A stretch of DNA of 64,000 nt from Phallusia mammillata (Eukaryota > Chordata > Ascidiacea > Phlebobranchia > Ascidiidae), in NCBI GenBank assembly GCA_003260075.1, contig QLIY01000187.1:133941-197940 (forward strand), read 5' to 3'. Made by a program: the position numbers and the translations under genes. Below, one piece after another: positions 26,201-41,200 of this stretch (its first letter is position 1; the number at the start of each line of letters is the position of its first letter). The notes beneath the pieces were generated by a model that made no database searches, was not told the DNA's origin, and saw nothing but the letters and a program-made list of their open reading frames with translations.

Positions 26201-29200
26201 AAAGCAACACCAGGTGTCATAGGAGCAATCGAAAGACATGCAAACGTGTCTTCTTCCAACATGACATCCGGGTGTGTGGAAACATCAAACTTTCGTGAAT
26301 TTTCGTTGTTAGCAAACCAGACGTCGCCCGAAATTTGTTGAAAATAACGGGAAAGACTTTCACCGTCATCACTCGAATCACTTGAGGAGCTGGACGAACT
26401 GGACGAGCTGGATGAGCTGCAACTAGCACTGTCACCTATCGACCAAGCTACGCGCATTGGCCCATAACTTCCATTCTCTCTCAGAATTTCAAATTCAATT
26501 GTATCAACTGGCCATTTGATTTGCCTTGTTTGGGGTAACACAGATATCACTCCTCTTTCCGCTGAAACAAAACAGTCGGTTTTAAGTCTACTGTTTTAAA
26601 GTTGGGTGAAAAAAGTACAAAAAATACTAATGCAGTTCTATTTAACAGCAGACGCTATGTAGGTTTTTCATCACTGGTTATCGTGCAAAGGTTAATTTTC
26701 GTTAATTGCCTACACAACAACCTAATTGTCTCACTCAATTTGGTTCACATAAATTTGAAAGTACATGCAACATTACCTTGTTTACGTCTAAGAGGTAGAG
26801 TTGAAAGTTCATGCCACTCGCATAACATTCGACCAATTAGGTTGGACAAACCGGCGCACTTCGCTACACGGAAGTGTTACGCATGTAAGTAGTTATTGGT
26901 TATACAATGCCTGTAACGTAGAAAATGGTTGTGGAACGATTAGGTTCGTTATTTGCTCGCAAGGGTTGTTTGGTATTGACAGACCAGTAAGTTTTTGGTG
27001 TGTAGTTGATTGTGTGTGATGTGAGTTTGGGAAAAAATAATTGATTATTTTGATTTAATGGTCTACAACTTAGACCAACGCAAATCGGTTACGGACAAGT
27101 GCCATGCAGTAGGGTAATGTTGGTAAAACAATCGACGATGAATGTGTTTAGTGTGTTTGTTGTGAGATGGAGATTCCATCCCAGAAGAGAACAAGATGCA
27201 TCTAAAGAAGATAACCAACGAATCCCAACAAGATGGCTAATTCGACCCTCACCGGGAAACAATTTAACTTTGCAAGATCGACGTTCATCAACCAACTCAG
27301 CTCCCCTCTCTGCTGACGTCAACTCCACATTTACGTCAACAGGGTCACGTGATTGGAAGTCATCAACCCACGACGGGTTAAGACGCAACACAACAGAGGC
27401 CTCAGTATCACCATCTACAAACGCCACAGTGCCGACCGACGAATCGGTCGACAACAGATAATCGGCGGCATCGGCAACGCTAGCCTCCCACGTCACGATC
27501 ACGTGACCCTCTGAGCCGTTATCACGTGACAATGGCAAGAGAAGAATGTCAGGGACATCGTGATCGCCCTGGAGGCTGACCAGATCATTTGCAAAACCAA
27601 CAGACCCATAAGCTGTAAATGACCAATGGGTTACACGGAAATCAAAACCAACCTTGATAATAGATAGTAACTAATATTTTAATAATGCTTTTAGCTAATT
27701 ATTCTATGACATATACCCTTGTCATCAACGAGTTTGCATCTCATTGCAGCAAGTCTCTTCTTTTTATTGGGATCGACCACGTAGAGCCAGAAGAATGATC
27801 TCTTTCGTGGCACAGGAGCAGGTGTTGCTTGCTGCAAAGGAATTCGAACCTCAGCCTTGTCCACTCCATCCTGGAATGTGATTGATCCTGAAGCCCAATC
27901 CCGACCACGAACCTGAAAGGGATAAACGTTAACAAATCGCCATTTATGCTAAACCATGGTTTCAAAACAAGTGTATTTTTATAAAAGTCTAAACTTCACT
28001 CTGTTGCGTTTCATTTACTTTATTACATGTTTTATCGTATTGCTTTCATTTATAAGAACTGAAGATGGAATTTAGACAAAATGTATATATTCTTCAATTA
28101 TCTTCATTGACTTATTCTTTAAAACAATTTTGCTATTTCATTCATCTAGTTTTTTTATAGTTTATATTTATAAGGAGATTCAACGGTGTACTTAAAGCCA
28201 CAATACACAATAGCTGTGTCCAACATAACGTTTAAAGTAAAAGTGCTGAGATTCTGGCAACAATTAAAAAGAAATTGCAAGACATTACTTACTTCGGATT
28301 CAGATTCAGAATCGGATGAGGATGATGACGAAACATCAGATGCGTCACTGCGCTTACACCAACGAACATTCCAATGCAAAGTAGCATAACCTCGTGTAAA
28401 GTGACGTTTGATAGGAATCACTGCAACCTTGTCACTGGTCTTGAACGAGTAGAAACGCTCGGAAAACTCCACTTTCATTTCTATGTGATGAAAATAGGCT
28501 GACTGACTTGGGAACCAAACATCATTACATCAATAAACATCTACACTATACAGTTCCAAACTCAAAAGTTAGATAAAATTTACAGTATAGCCCGGAAAAT
28601 AAATAAAAAACGTTTGTTTCGTACCATCTTGTGTAATAGCATGTGCTGTGGACGATGGCTGGGCATATCCGATCTTATTAAACGGTTGAACGTATACACG
28701 ATATTTAGTGGATGGTTTCAAAGCAGTAAGAGTAACTTTCCTTTCATCGGGTCCAACAGTTTCTTCAACATCGTCCGCATCTGCAATACAAAATGCCAAA
28801 CTTTTCACACTTATTACACAAAGACATTTTCATACAGTTATTTCGTTATAAGCAAACAAGCAAATAAAGCTTCGGATTTAACCTTGATTACTTACCATCT
28901 GATTTAGCAATAACTTTGTAACCTTCCACTGGTCCACCAAGCGCTGGTGGTTCCCAAGACACTGTACATTCATGTGGGTTCATTGAGGCAGCAAACGGTT
29001 TGCGAACCCGGCCTGGATAACCTTTTTCAAATACGTATTGGTAAAAACTAGTTGAAAACAGGAACGAACTACTTTTCATCATTATTAACAAATTTACAAA
29101 CCGGTATCATTGACAACGTTTAGTTCAACTGTCGCTAGGGGGCGCTCGCGTTCAAGTTCCTCCTCGCTGACGCCGTCACGTGGCTTTTTTCTGACCAATA

Positions 29201-32200
29201 TACGATAGACTTGTGACGAATGACGCATGTCTTGTTTAAGTGGGAACTGCAAAGTGGCGACGTCGTTTCCAGGCTCGTATTGAAGTTCACCGCTGCTCAC
29301 GACCAAAGGTTCTTCTGAGGCATCGCTACTATCCGACGAACTTAACAGAAAAGTTTTGTTTATAAATCTAAATATTCATACATTAACATTATACAAACCA
29401 ACGTATCCGGCAATTTTATCAAAAATTTAGATAATTTATTTTTTTACTGTATATTCGATTACAAGTTGTTTATAAGTTGTTTATTTACCTTGAGGAGCTG
29501 GATTGACTGGATGATGTGGAACTTGCAGTTTTTCTGCGACGACGAATCTCTTTTACAATTTTCCACGTGACTACGTCCTTGAATTCTTTGATGTTACGTT
29601 TAAGAACAAACTCGCTCGTTTTTTGACTTGTCTTGGCTTGTACTGGACTCTGATACGAAAGTCGCAACTCTAAAGGAAAACAAATTATGTGTAAAAATTT
29701 TATGTGTAAATTGATGTTAGCAACATTTTTTGTTTCATATTTAGTAGCAACGAGAATAAATCCCTCTTAGAAACATCTAAAAATGTGAGTTAGTGAATAT
29801 ATTTATTGAGTTTCTGATCATTTTTGCAAAAGTGATATACCATAACAATCAAACGTATAAATATCAAAATTATTTTACCTGGTTGGGTTTCAACTACAAC
29901 AGTGTCGGATGCAAGACCGTCACCGACGTTGTTGAACGGACGAACATTTACTTGATACGAAGTGTTGGGTTGCAGGTCATCCAGATCGGCCTCCGTGGCC
30001 TTTAACATAACAAATAACATTGTTGAATGCAAGACACAACAATTTTTGCACCAACTTACATCTTTGGGTAGCTGCAGGGTTTTCACTGTACCGGGTCGAC
30101 TCCAGTAAGTCACTTTGTAACCTTCCACTGGTGCACCCTCATCTGCAGGTAACCACGTGGTGTGGACAACTTGCGGGGCAACCAAATCAGCCTCGAAATC
30201 ACCAACGACATTCGGCGGCGCTAAAAGTAAAATTAAAACATGCAAAATGCATTTACAAGGAGATGGGCTCATCACATCATAATGGTATGATAAACTCAAT
30301 CTAACCCATAATGTCATGTCTTAAATGCCGTTTTGAATGGTTTTAATTTCAACTTACTAGCTTCGTTGTCGATAGTCACGTGACAGCAGTCGTTGTCGCC
30401 GATCTTGTCTCGTCCTTTCACGTCTTGGAGATGAACTTTGAAAACACGTGACTCCCCGCTCGGATCATTGATAAGCGGGATGTGGATGTTGCGTTCCGCT
30501 TCACCGGGTTTGAATTTTAGTTTTCCTAAAACGACAAAGAAATTTTAGTAAAGTGTTGCCAGTGCTTTCCGTCCATTTTAAGTTGTGGCACACTAACACG
30601 ACACATTATTGTTTACGATACATTTGAACATTGGTTTGCAGTACACCAAAACAATCATTTATATGTGACCATGAGTCTGGTTTTCGTAGCAAACAAGATC
30701 ATAACGAAGTTCTAACATTTTTTGACACAATTGGAAAACTACACGTTATATGTGTCGCGGCAAAGTGGCGAAGAACCACTACACTAAGCAATTGGAAAAA
30801 GGCTAAAAATTGTATAAGTTTTTGGGCAACATTGCCGGTCTTCCACAGTGGGTGAGGTAAAGTAATAAAAGCATTTAACGTTCCAGCCATAGTAGTGGTA
30901 AAAGTTAATTGAAGGAAATCCGCCCAATCGTCCAGACCCTTTAATCTTGAATTAAGTTTAATGCGACCATAACACATAACAGAAAATCGCAACCAAACAT
31001 GGTTCAGTTTTAATGCCTCAAGACGACCGTAAGTACACACTGTTGGTGGTCAAGTGGTTAAACACCAGTTCGGCAGTTTTGCCAATTGACAAACCACATC
31101 TCACTGTAAACCGCAAAAAAATGCGACCAAAATTTTACAAAACATGGCCCACGGCGAATTTATAAATAACCTAGAACGGAACTACTAACCACACGCACAT
31201 CTTTGTTTCGATGTAATGTTAGCGACAAAAACAAAACGTGCGTAGGTACGATTACCTTTTTCGGCGTCATAATGTTGACCGAAAAGTGCGTCATCATCCT
31301 CTGTATACCACGTGACTTCAGCTGGGAAATCGTATCCGAGTTTCCTGACAACAGCGACAAGAGCCTCTCCTTCTTCGCTGCTGCATGTCACGTCATGTGA
31401 CCTCATTTCAATCATTCCTTCCCCTACAGCAAGAAAGTGCAATATTTGTATGTTAAGAGCAGTGGTTCTCAAATTTTTTTGTCTTGCGGCACACTAAGAA
31501 ACTATACTTATTTTCGCGGCATCCCTGCAAACAAATAACACAAAAAGTGAATATTTTTTTATTTTGCCTCAATGCGACGGGTGAGACTGTTTTTGGCAGC
31601 AAATCAAATTAATGCGAGGTTCCAGTGTTGACATACAAACTCGCATTTCGTCATCAAGCTCCAAAAGCCTCTGTCGTTTATTGCTTTTAATTTCTGTCAA
31701 AGCAGAAAACCCGTATTCGCACTGCCACGAAGATGCAAATGACAAGATTATTTTGATGGCCTTGGCACTGATTACTGGATACGATCTTAAAGTAGACAGC
31801 CAAAACTCGTCTAAGCTCTTTTGCGAAAACGTTGATTGGAGATATGGGTCGTTACGCAAATCGATGAGCTGCTCTTCCTCTTCTGTAGAACAGTCATTTG
31901 CTGCATTAGTTGCAAACGGATTGATTACCCACTTATAATCGTTTACTGCAAACTCTGGAAAGTAGTGTTGAATTGCCAGCTGAAGTCCAGTTAATGTTTG
32001 CAAAATTTCCGGGATAATGTTCTTTTTCAGTGAAGATGTATTTACAGCGGGATTTTTCCTCTTCCTTTTGAGATTTTAATTTTCCATAAAATCATTTTTT
32101 CATCTAGTGATTTTAATTTTGATGTTAACGTAATTATATTTTCTGTTGGACCTTGGAGACTTGAGTTCAAATTGTTCAGTTTGTCGAACAAGTCAGAAAG

Positions 32201-35200
32201 AAACAAGACTTTCAGCCACCAAAGGTCGCCTTGAAAATAAATTTTTTTTCATTCTTCACGAACCTTATAAAAGCGAGCAGGTGAGCTTTCCCAGCTCTGT
32301 CAGTTGATTCGTCAACTTGTAGAGCCCGTAATTCATCTATTTGGCCCACGAAGTGTTCACAAACTTGGTCTTTTAAATCGGTCTTTTATTTATCTTGAAA
32401 TCGTGTTATTTGACAATGGAACTCGACGAACTTGATCTGCCGCTTCTGATCCAAGCATAGTTTCGACAACAATCGCTAACGCTGGTGGACCAGCGACTGA
32501 TTAGATAAGGCTGTGTTACATACAATACAATATGGAAGCCGATGATCCTAAGGCCCAGAAGCAATAAAACCGTACTGCACGTAATCTTCCATGTATTTAC
32601 GCTTGCATCGTTGCTGAGCTGGCTCTTTCTGTTTAGATAATTCAGCCTTTTCTTAATATTTTTCCATGGCAAATTTTTGAGCAGAACTGATACTCATTGC
32701 AACACAATTGACATATAACTGAGTTAATCACATAAACGAAGGCAATTGTTCGCTTTCAATACTAACTATAGGTTTTGATTATTATTGATATGCCATGCTA
32801 ACACTATGAGGCAAAACGTCTGATCTAAACAACATTATATTTCTGTACTGAACAGGCAAAATTAGATCTCGTAAACAATAAACGATGTTTAAATGAGATT
32901 CGAAGTTGAAAGTTTCGCGGCACACTTGGAGAGCTCTCGCGGCACACAGTTTGAGAATCACTGGTTTAGAATCTAACCAATCCTAAACCATATGCCCAAC
33001 AATTGCTTTAAAGTAAACCGGTACAGACGCAGTCCTCACGCCGAAATTGGTACATATTTGTAGGTTATTTTAATTGGAATACATACCAAGATCGTGTATA
33101 ATTTTCGTGGTGCAAATTGCGTCATCGGCAAGTTTCGCATGAGCGCCCACTGGTGGCTCGAGCGCCACCGAAACGGTTTCTTCAGGATTTTCAAGTGGAA
33201 GTTGAGGAAGATTGATGTCAACAACTCCATGATCATCACCGTCTTCCAAAGTTGCTTCACCTAATAATAACAATTGTTAAATAAAGAATGACAGGCAGTT
33301 AAGGTTTTATGTAAGTTTTTAAAGAGAAATGTTTACAACTTGCGGCTTCTCAGCTTACTTGAGTTTAATTAGACTTGAATTAGGAAAAAAGGCCCCAAAC
33401 TATTTTGAAGTCTCCAACCGATAAAGGTAACATCGATTGCTCATCGACTCTTTTATTAAGATAAAATTTAGGCCCCAAGAAAAAGTTCTCATGTGTTATG
33501 TAGTTACTCAAGTTAGAAATAAATCTCTACAAATAAATAAATAAACAAAACAAGTTGTTCTTGTATTCGAACCTGTAACCCCGATGTAAACAGAATCTGG
33601 ACTTTCCGGTATTATCTTCCATGGCACGATCACCCGACCTTGTGTGGTCTGAGTGCGGACGATTTTCAAGAGAACCTTGCGCTCACTCTGTAGTGTCTCG
33701 TGCTGGGAGTCGTCGAACGTTATAAGCGCCGGTGCTTTAAATAGAAAACAATTACCATCTAGAAAAGTGACTACCTAATTTATATATTACGTTTTCCAGT
33801 GCTGTAAAGATTTCAAAAGAATAAGAGAGTATTTTTTGGCGAATTTAATAATATTACTTCCACAAAATTTCTTAAAACCGTTGCGCCAAACCCAAAACAT
33901 TTTTATCTAATTAGATAATTTCATGCAAAAATTACTTTATTGAAACAAAAAAGATTAAACAGTATTTATTTTGCCTATATGTCCTTGTCAAATCTTAAAC
34001 TCGTACCAATATCGTTCTTCACTGTGACATCACACGTGTCGATGTAACCCAGAACAGCTTCGCTCGATTTAGGAGGAGCAAGAGTGACGACAAAGTTTTC
34101 CTCCGAAGCTTCTCGTGGTTGCTGTGGCAACTTAACCTTGATATGCGACACGTCATCCCCATCTTCGAAGGTCTCAATACCAGACAAGTTGTGATATGGA
34201 GATTCTAAGTCACCACTGTTCGATTTCCAAGGTACGCGAATTTTACCTGAAATCATTTAGTTTTAAGATATTTTCAGCGGATATGTAAACAACTTCATAG
34301 GATTCGTGTGCTTAAAACAAGCTCCCTAACCAAACAAAAAATTGGGCATTTAATATCAGCGAAAAAAAATCGAAGTCAGTTTTTGTTAGTTGGTAAGAAA
34401 TATTGATAAACGTGCATGTATGTTTGTAAGGAAACCATTCGGTTAAGCGCACCACAATGATGGAATTTAAAATTTCAAGCCTATGAAACTTTTCAAGCCT
34501 ATGAAAAAAGTCCAATTTTTTCCCTCATCTTTGCTGGTAAATCCGACTAATTACAATAGATTGAAGTTTGTTACCTTCTGTTCTTGCGGTTCGAACCACC
34601 GGAATTTTGACGATCTCATCAGATTGGTTCACTTCAAACGTTTTCTCTGGGAAAGCAACTTTGCCTGGTATGACGTCATTGATCACTGTCACCGCACACT
34701 CGGTGTCGCCAGCTAGCCTGGCACCCCCGGTGGGTTCACCGAGAACAACACTGTAAATATAATGATCTCGGTTAACAAAATTGTTTTTTGGATGTGAAAA
34801 ACAGTGAGATCCAACATACTTGAAAGTTTCAATCTCCGCATCTTGTGGTTTGCTGGGAGTTTCAATTTCTATGTGACTTTCTTCTTCGCCATCTTTGAAA
34901 GTTTCTTGACCATGCAAGTCCTACGAAATGCATAGAGTACAAATAGTTACCCAAGTAAACGCATATTATAAGCATCAACTGTGTGACATAGACAAACCAA
35001 TCCCTTGTGGATATTTGACAATTCAAACACAACTTCAGGCAATGATAACAAATGTTATTATTACTTACATTGTAACGCGATTTGGTAGCGGCGTTCTCGA
35101 TGCTCCATGGCACCACCACGCGGCCACGTTTGCCGGTTTTTCGCGTCATGGTGATGACGATTTTGCCATTGCTCTGTTTCTGCTGCATCACACAATCGGC

Positions 35201-38200
35201 AAATCCGATCTCCCCGTGAACTAATGTTACAATGTTGGAATTATTTTTGGTGTGAGACGTTTCAAAGGTTCAAAGGTTAGTAAATAAGTTCTTTCACCAT
35301 GAAGTTTCTTAGGACAAACTTTCTAATAAAAAAGGATGCAATTTGTTCACCACTTGTTGCAAACGCAATGAAACTTGCCAAACTCAAAACCATGTCTACA
35401 GAGCATAATGTAGCGCAAAATGTGTACGGTTTCTACCACACAATGAATCATGCATAATCCGTGCTAACAGCGACGTCTTTACGGTAGCAAAGTACAAATA
35501 CTTTTGGCAAAACACAAAACAAACATGTTTACATAGTAACGGATGACCTAACATATAATGGTTTGATTTCACAAAAAAATACAAAACTACTTTTTATCGG
35601 ACTTGCTGCTTCTAAGTTCTAATCAGAAAACTTTGCACATCAACTTACCGTTTTCGGGCACCAGAACGGCAGTAGTCTGCTGTACGTCGATGATTTGCGA
35701 CATTTCTGCGTGCACACAAGCAACATGCAAGTACAAAATGTGTAAAAACGCAAGCAAAAACCAACAGACCGTGACCCCACAGCACAAAATAACTACATGA
35801 CGTAACGCAATGACGTAAACCCAGCAAAACAACATTTCATACAAAACACGTGACCACACCCACCTTGCACGTGATCTATCATAACTTGGGCTTTACAAAT
35901 CGCACCAAGTTTAGCACCCCCGCGTACCGTTCCCAAGGCAACATGGAAAAACATGACGTCACCAGATGGGTCGTTAACAATGGGAATGATGATTTCTTTG
36001 CTATAAAATTAAAAACAGCACAAATATAAACAAGGCAAACATTTTTGTTGGATCAGTGTATGTTTTGTCTTAAATAATCTAAAATCTCTTAAAACGGTAA
36101 ATCAAAGTGTTTGTTGCGAAGAAAGCTTGTCAAAGTAAAATCAGGAGAATCGTATAAACTATCTCATGTATGTTTTCCTTAAAACATATTTTTTTTACTA
36201 AAGCAAATGTTACCTGTCTTCGCCCTCATCGAATGTAAGCATTCCCTTTCCAGCCCGGTAATGCTTTCCACGCACTGCAGTATCGTCTTGTGCTTCCCAT
36301 GAGACATGGCACGCATGATTACATGAGCCTGAACGCACAACCACGATACGAACGTCACCATCTGTACCAAAGGCTTCAATCGCTTCGTTTTCAAGTTCAA
36401 CAGTTCCACCATCTAAAAAGTCATAAATTTTGTAATATCTCACCAAGTATTGCCGTGGTTCTACTCACGCATAAATTAGCTTAGGTTGTGCATTATGCAT
36501 TGGCAGCAGTTTAGATTCAGTTCTTTGTCTTACCGACATCGTTGTTAATGGTAACCTTCGTGGAAATCGGATCACCCAACGTGGCACCAGCACCCGATAC
36601 TGGGGTTAGAAGTGTGACGTCAATTGCTGTAATGTCATCATCCTGTGGTTTTGTCGACAGCGGGATTTCTAGTTCTTTTTCATCATCACCTTCTTCAAAG
36701 TTCAACTAAAAGAGAGTAGATTATTTAATTTTTTAAGTGAACAGAAATTTTAAAGAAACTCTTTCCCGTTTCCATGTTAAACTGCTTAATTTGTTTACAA
36801 GAGCCAGCAAACCAAATGGTCTACAGCGAATTTCGATTCGAAGTTCGAAAAAAACTCACCACTCCTTCCAAGTTGTCGTAATCATCAGTTTGTTGTGTTG
36901 TAGGGACAGCTGTGGCACTTGGTGAAAGGAGTGTTTTTTCAACAAACCAAGGCACTTGTGCTTCTCCCTTGCGCCCATTCTTGCGAAGCACCACAATTTT
37001 AAGCACTCCGTCACTCTGATTGACTCTTTGCTGTCTCGATGCCATTTCGAATTTACCGGCACCTTGACAAAACATTTTTGACCGTGGAAGCCTAAATTGT
37101 TCATATTGTTCACACCAAACACTCGAAATACAGTAATCAAGGACAAATCTCACTTTTGTATGCAAGAACATGATTTTTCACTCAAATAGTTTTCAACAAC
37201 AGCAAAAATATATTTGTTGTGTATTTTTATGTGCCAATGATACTAAGCAAAGACTTTTCGTCGTTAAAGCTTTAATTAATAGATTCACAACACACCTGCT
37301 ACATTGTCAATATAAACTGTAGTTCTTTCGTTGGCACCCAACTCTGCCGGCCCTGTAATTTCACCAAGTTCCACAGTAAAAGTCGATCGACCGCCATTTG
37401 AATCGTTCATTATAGGAATGAGGATATCCTTCTTATTTTCGCCAGGTTCAAAACTTAGCACGCCCTCTCCTCCGATGTAATTAGCGCAGTCGACAGCTGA
37501 TCCATCTACAACACAATCGAATTAAGAGTTGTACAAGTCGTAAACCCCGAGGCATTGAGTTGTACGTTGTTGGGTTCTGTGATTTGACGTAAACCACAAC
37601 TATTAAGAGTGATTATACTGAACAATATCAAACCCTCCAACAAAAAGCATGGTCATTGACGATCATTGTTTATCATGACAATAAATAACTGAGAATGAAA
37701 AATATTTTTCAAATGACAGAATCAGTCAATAAATTCAAATGGAATATATATATATATTTTCGCCTAACTGGTATCAACAACAACTAGTTTTACCCTATCT
37801 GTGGATTTGTATCTATTCACCTTTTGTTTTGTATTCGACTGCAGCTGGTCTGCCCTTGGGTCCATCCCTGACCACAGGCAGAAGGAAAGTATCCACATCA
37901 CCGCGTATCTCATATTCACATTTGGCAAAGGTGATTTCACATCTCAGATCATTTTCCAAATTCATGTTAGCTCTGTAGGGCTCATCTAACTCTCCCCTGC
38001 CCTCTGGCGGTAGCAACATAAAGACAAAACTGAAAAAAAAACACGTTTTAGGGACGTTAAAAGTACAAACTGATACTTATTTGATCCTATATAAATTGAT
38101 ATTTACCTTTCCCTGTCTTCATCAGTGTCAGGAGGAAATGGAATAGTGACGTCAGCAGTGGGTTGTCCGTCATCGAACTCCACTGAACCGTGAAGATCGT

Positions 38201-41200
38201 GCATGGATGACGGCGGGGATGTTTCATGAGCAGGAAGCACCTGAATTTCGTTACAGATTACAAATTACTATCTCTTAAAAATATTTGTATATTGGGTGAT
38301 AAAACTGTTTCAAAAGCCTTTGGGCGCATTATCACAACAAACTTACTCTCCAAGGCAAAGAAACTGCACCCTTAGTGCCACCGTCTCTTATAACCTTTAT
38401 AACGTCGCGTCCATCACTCTGTTTGAAGTAGTAATTGTGCTTCTCAAGATGGAATTTTCCTGGTACTGCAAATATAAAGTTGTCACCCAAACCGTTTTAC
38501 TTTGTAAACGCACTGGTTTATACTTATGTCGTTGTCGATGGAGGCAGTACATTGTTGATGTTCGCCTAATGTGGCTCTACCACTAGTCGGTTGTTCAAGG
38601 ACCACTGCAAATTGGTCCATTGTATATTGCTGCACATGTGGCGGAAGTTTTATGGTGATGTCTGAAAAAGTAAAACATAGATGCATCGAACATTCGTGAA
38701 GGGTTAACATATTTTACAAATGATCCAAACCTTTGCACGTGTCACCGTCAGCGAACACCAGAGTGCCTGTAGCTCCCTCATATCTCGACTTAGGCTTGCC
38801 GGGGATTCCCCTAACCTGCCACGCTAATGTCACCAGGCCCGACGCGTCCTCGGATCTTTGCACGGGGATCTGGAGCGAACCACGTGACTGCTGACATGTG
38901 ACACTTGGCTCCTCGAAGGACACTTTCGCTGGCACTTGATGAAACAGAAAAATTAAAAACTTGCAACTACAGCTAATCAAATCGGTCTGTGTAGTCACGT
39001 CACTAACCTATGTCATTCTGTAGCACAACGTGAGCTTCGTAGACATTAAGGGAAGCTCCGCCGGTGGGTTCACCCAGACAGAGTTTGAAAGCCACCTCAT
39101 CCTCATCGAAGTATTCAACTCGTTTCGGCATCGGGACGATGATCTTTCGCAAGACCTCGCCATCGCCAAATATGAGATTCCCGTCAGCGGGTAGATAATG
39201 AATTCCACCTAAAACCAGAGACGATTATCATTTCAGGTTGACATAAACTTGCAAAAGTGATTAGCATATGTACCACACTATAAACTTGCAAAATTATGCC
39301 AAAAAGGGTAATTGTCGTCTTACCAACTGCAGTAACGTCTCTTGTGTACCAAGGTACCGCAACAGTTCCATCTGCACCAGAACTTCTGTGCACGGGAATA
39401 ACGAGTTGACCCTCGCTACACATGAAGTTGTACTTGGGACTGGCGAATCCCAACATTCCTGGATCTGTGTCAACGTAAGTTACAGTTAAAATACATAAAA
39501 TTCAAGGTTAACATTTTTTAACGAACCTTTGTCTCGTATTACGGTGACCATCGTAGTTGGCACAGCAAATGTGACTCTGTCGTAAGGGTCGACCAACTCA
39601 ACACGGAAGTTCGATTCACGGTGCGCCATCTCGCGACAGACTACGAGTTCTATGCTGGCCTCGTGATCGCCATCATCGAAAGTGATGGTGCCTATGCAAA
39701 AACCAAAATAATATCACCAAATAGCATTTTAAATTGAGGACTTTGGAAAAAATCAATTAAATTAAGAATGCAATTGCACATAAGAATGGATAAATCGTCA
39801 TTTAAAGCTCTTACTTGGTGATACATGTACACTAAATAATACATCTTTGTGTGGATCCAGCAGATTGCATTGTTAATTCACCATTTTGTGTATTTTATAT
39901 GCATTAACCGATAAAAACTTATATACCTGATCCCCAGTCAATTAGTGTGTCGTCGTAAGGCATGTCTTGCTGGACCGCCTTCTGTTGTACGGCGTGCTCA
40001 TCCGATGAAGATGTTGACGACAAACTCCTGGGGAATCTTCCATCGGTCGACTCTTCTCCCACCGACTTCGGCTTAATTTGACTTTCATCCGTTCCTGTGA
40101 TGGGCTGAGTTCTCCATCGCAAAGCAAGCATGCCGTTGGCGTTGGAACGACGAACCGGAATGAAACTAGATCCTTGTGATTGCCGGAAGAGGTAGCGCTT
40201 ACGGAGGAACTCCACAACAGTTTCTACGCAGCAAGTAACTTATTTTATATACTTGTACTTATTAATAAACATTAAAGTTACATTTGTGATATTTGATTTC
40301 AGTCAATTTCACCATGTTTTATTATAAAATGATTGAAAATAATGGTAAAAATATTGCAACATGCATCATTGAATTCGGCACCCATGCTACAACGCCTTTA
40401 GCTTTTTTATGCATGAACAATTGTTGAAAATATGAAAAATTCGTTTATCGTAATAATACATCTGTTATTTTAGCATGCAAATTACTGGTAATTTACAAGG
40501 CATTGTCATCAATTTTCCATTTAAAGATAAATTTTATTTGCAAGCATATTTAATTAAATTGCAAATTATTGTTTTTGTAGTGATTGAGTTGACTTTTACG
40601 AGCAATGATTCGAATTAAGCACCAAGTTAGTATGAGTGCTGATCACGTGATCTTTATACCTGTGGGAGCAGCTTGTTCGTAAATCACATGTTGTACTCCT
40701 ATATACACGGATAAAGCACGTTACAACAATAACAAATCCATTCCAAGTCATACCAAAAAAATGAAACAAAATTTTCGTCCGAATCGGGTTAAACATTAAA
40801 ATATTATAAAAAAGATCTTTTGAAGCATAATTTTAAATTTTATTTCTCCGAATAAGTTCTTGAGGTCCGTTTTGTATTTAATCGACATACAAGGGGTGGA
40901 CATCCATTTTCTCATGCGTTTTACCGAACTTTTGTCACAAAAACATATTTAGCAAAAAATTTTTAGACCAAGGCAATACAACAACAAATGCAAATTTCAA
41001 TTTTCCACAACTCACGTGGTACGGGTTCGAGGGTAACTTCTGTGCCTGATACGTCACCAATTTTTCCCATGCCTCTGACGTCAACGATCTTGACTGAAAA
41101 AGTTCCTGGCTCGTCATTGGGAGAAGCGAGGACAGGAATAAGAATATTTTTTTCCGTTTCGTTTGGATCAAAAACCAAGTTTCCTAAAAAGTTTGTTAAG

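Noticed and set aside
17289..26561. Giant exon as a separate FRAS/FREM- or ADGRV1-like gene
   Set aside because: Those proteins carry extracellular Calx-beta with their own signal peptides. Here there is no new signal peptide or start, and both ends splice in phase to neighbouring Calx-beta exons.
32406..33273. Additional small minus-strand genes between exons 60 and 62
   Set aside because: They are fragments of the decayed hAT element or shifted frames of exon 61.
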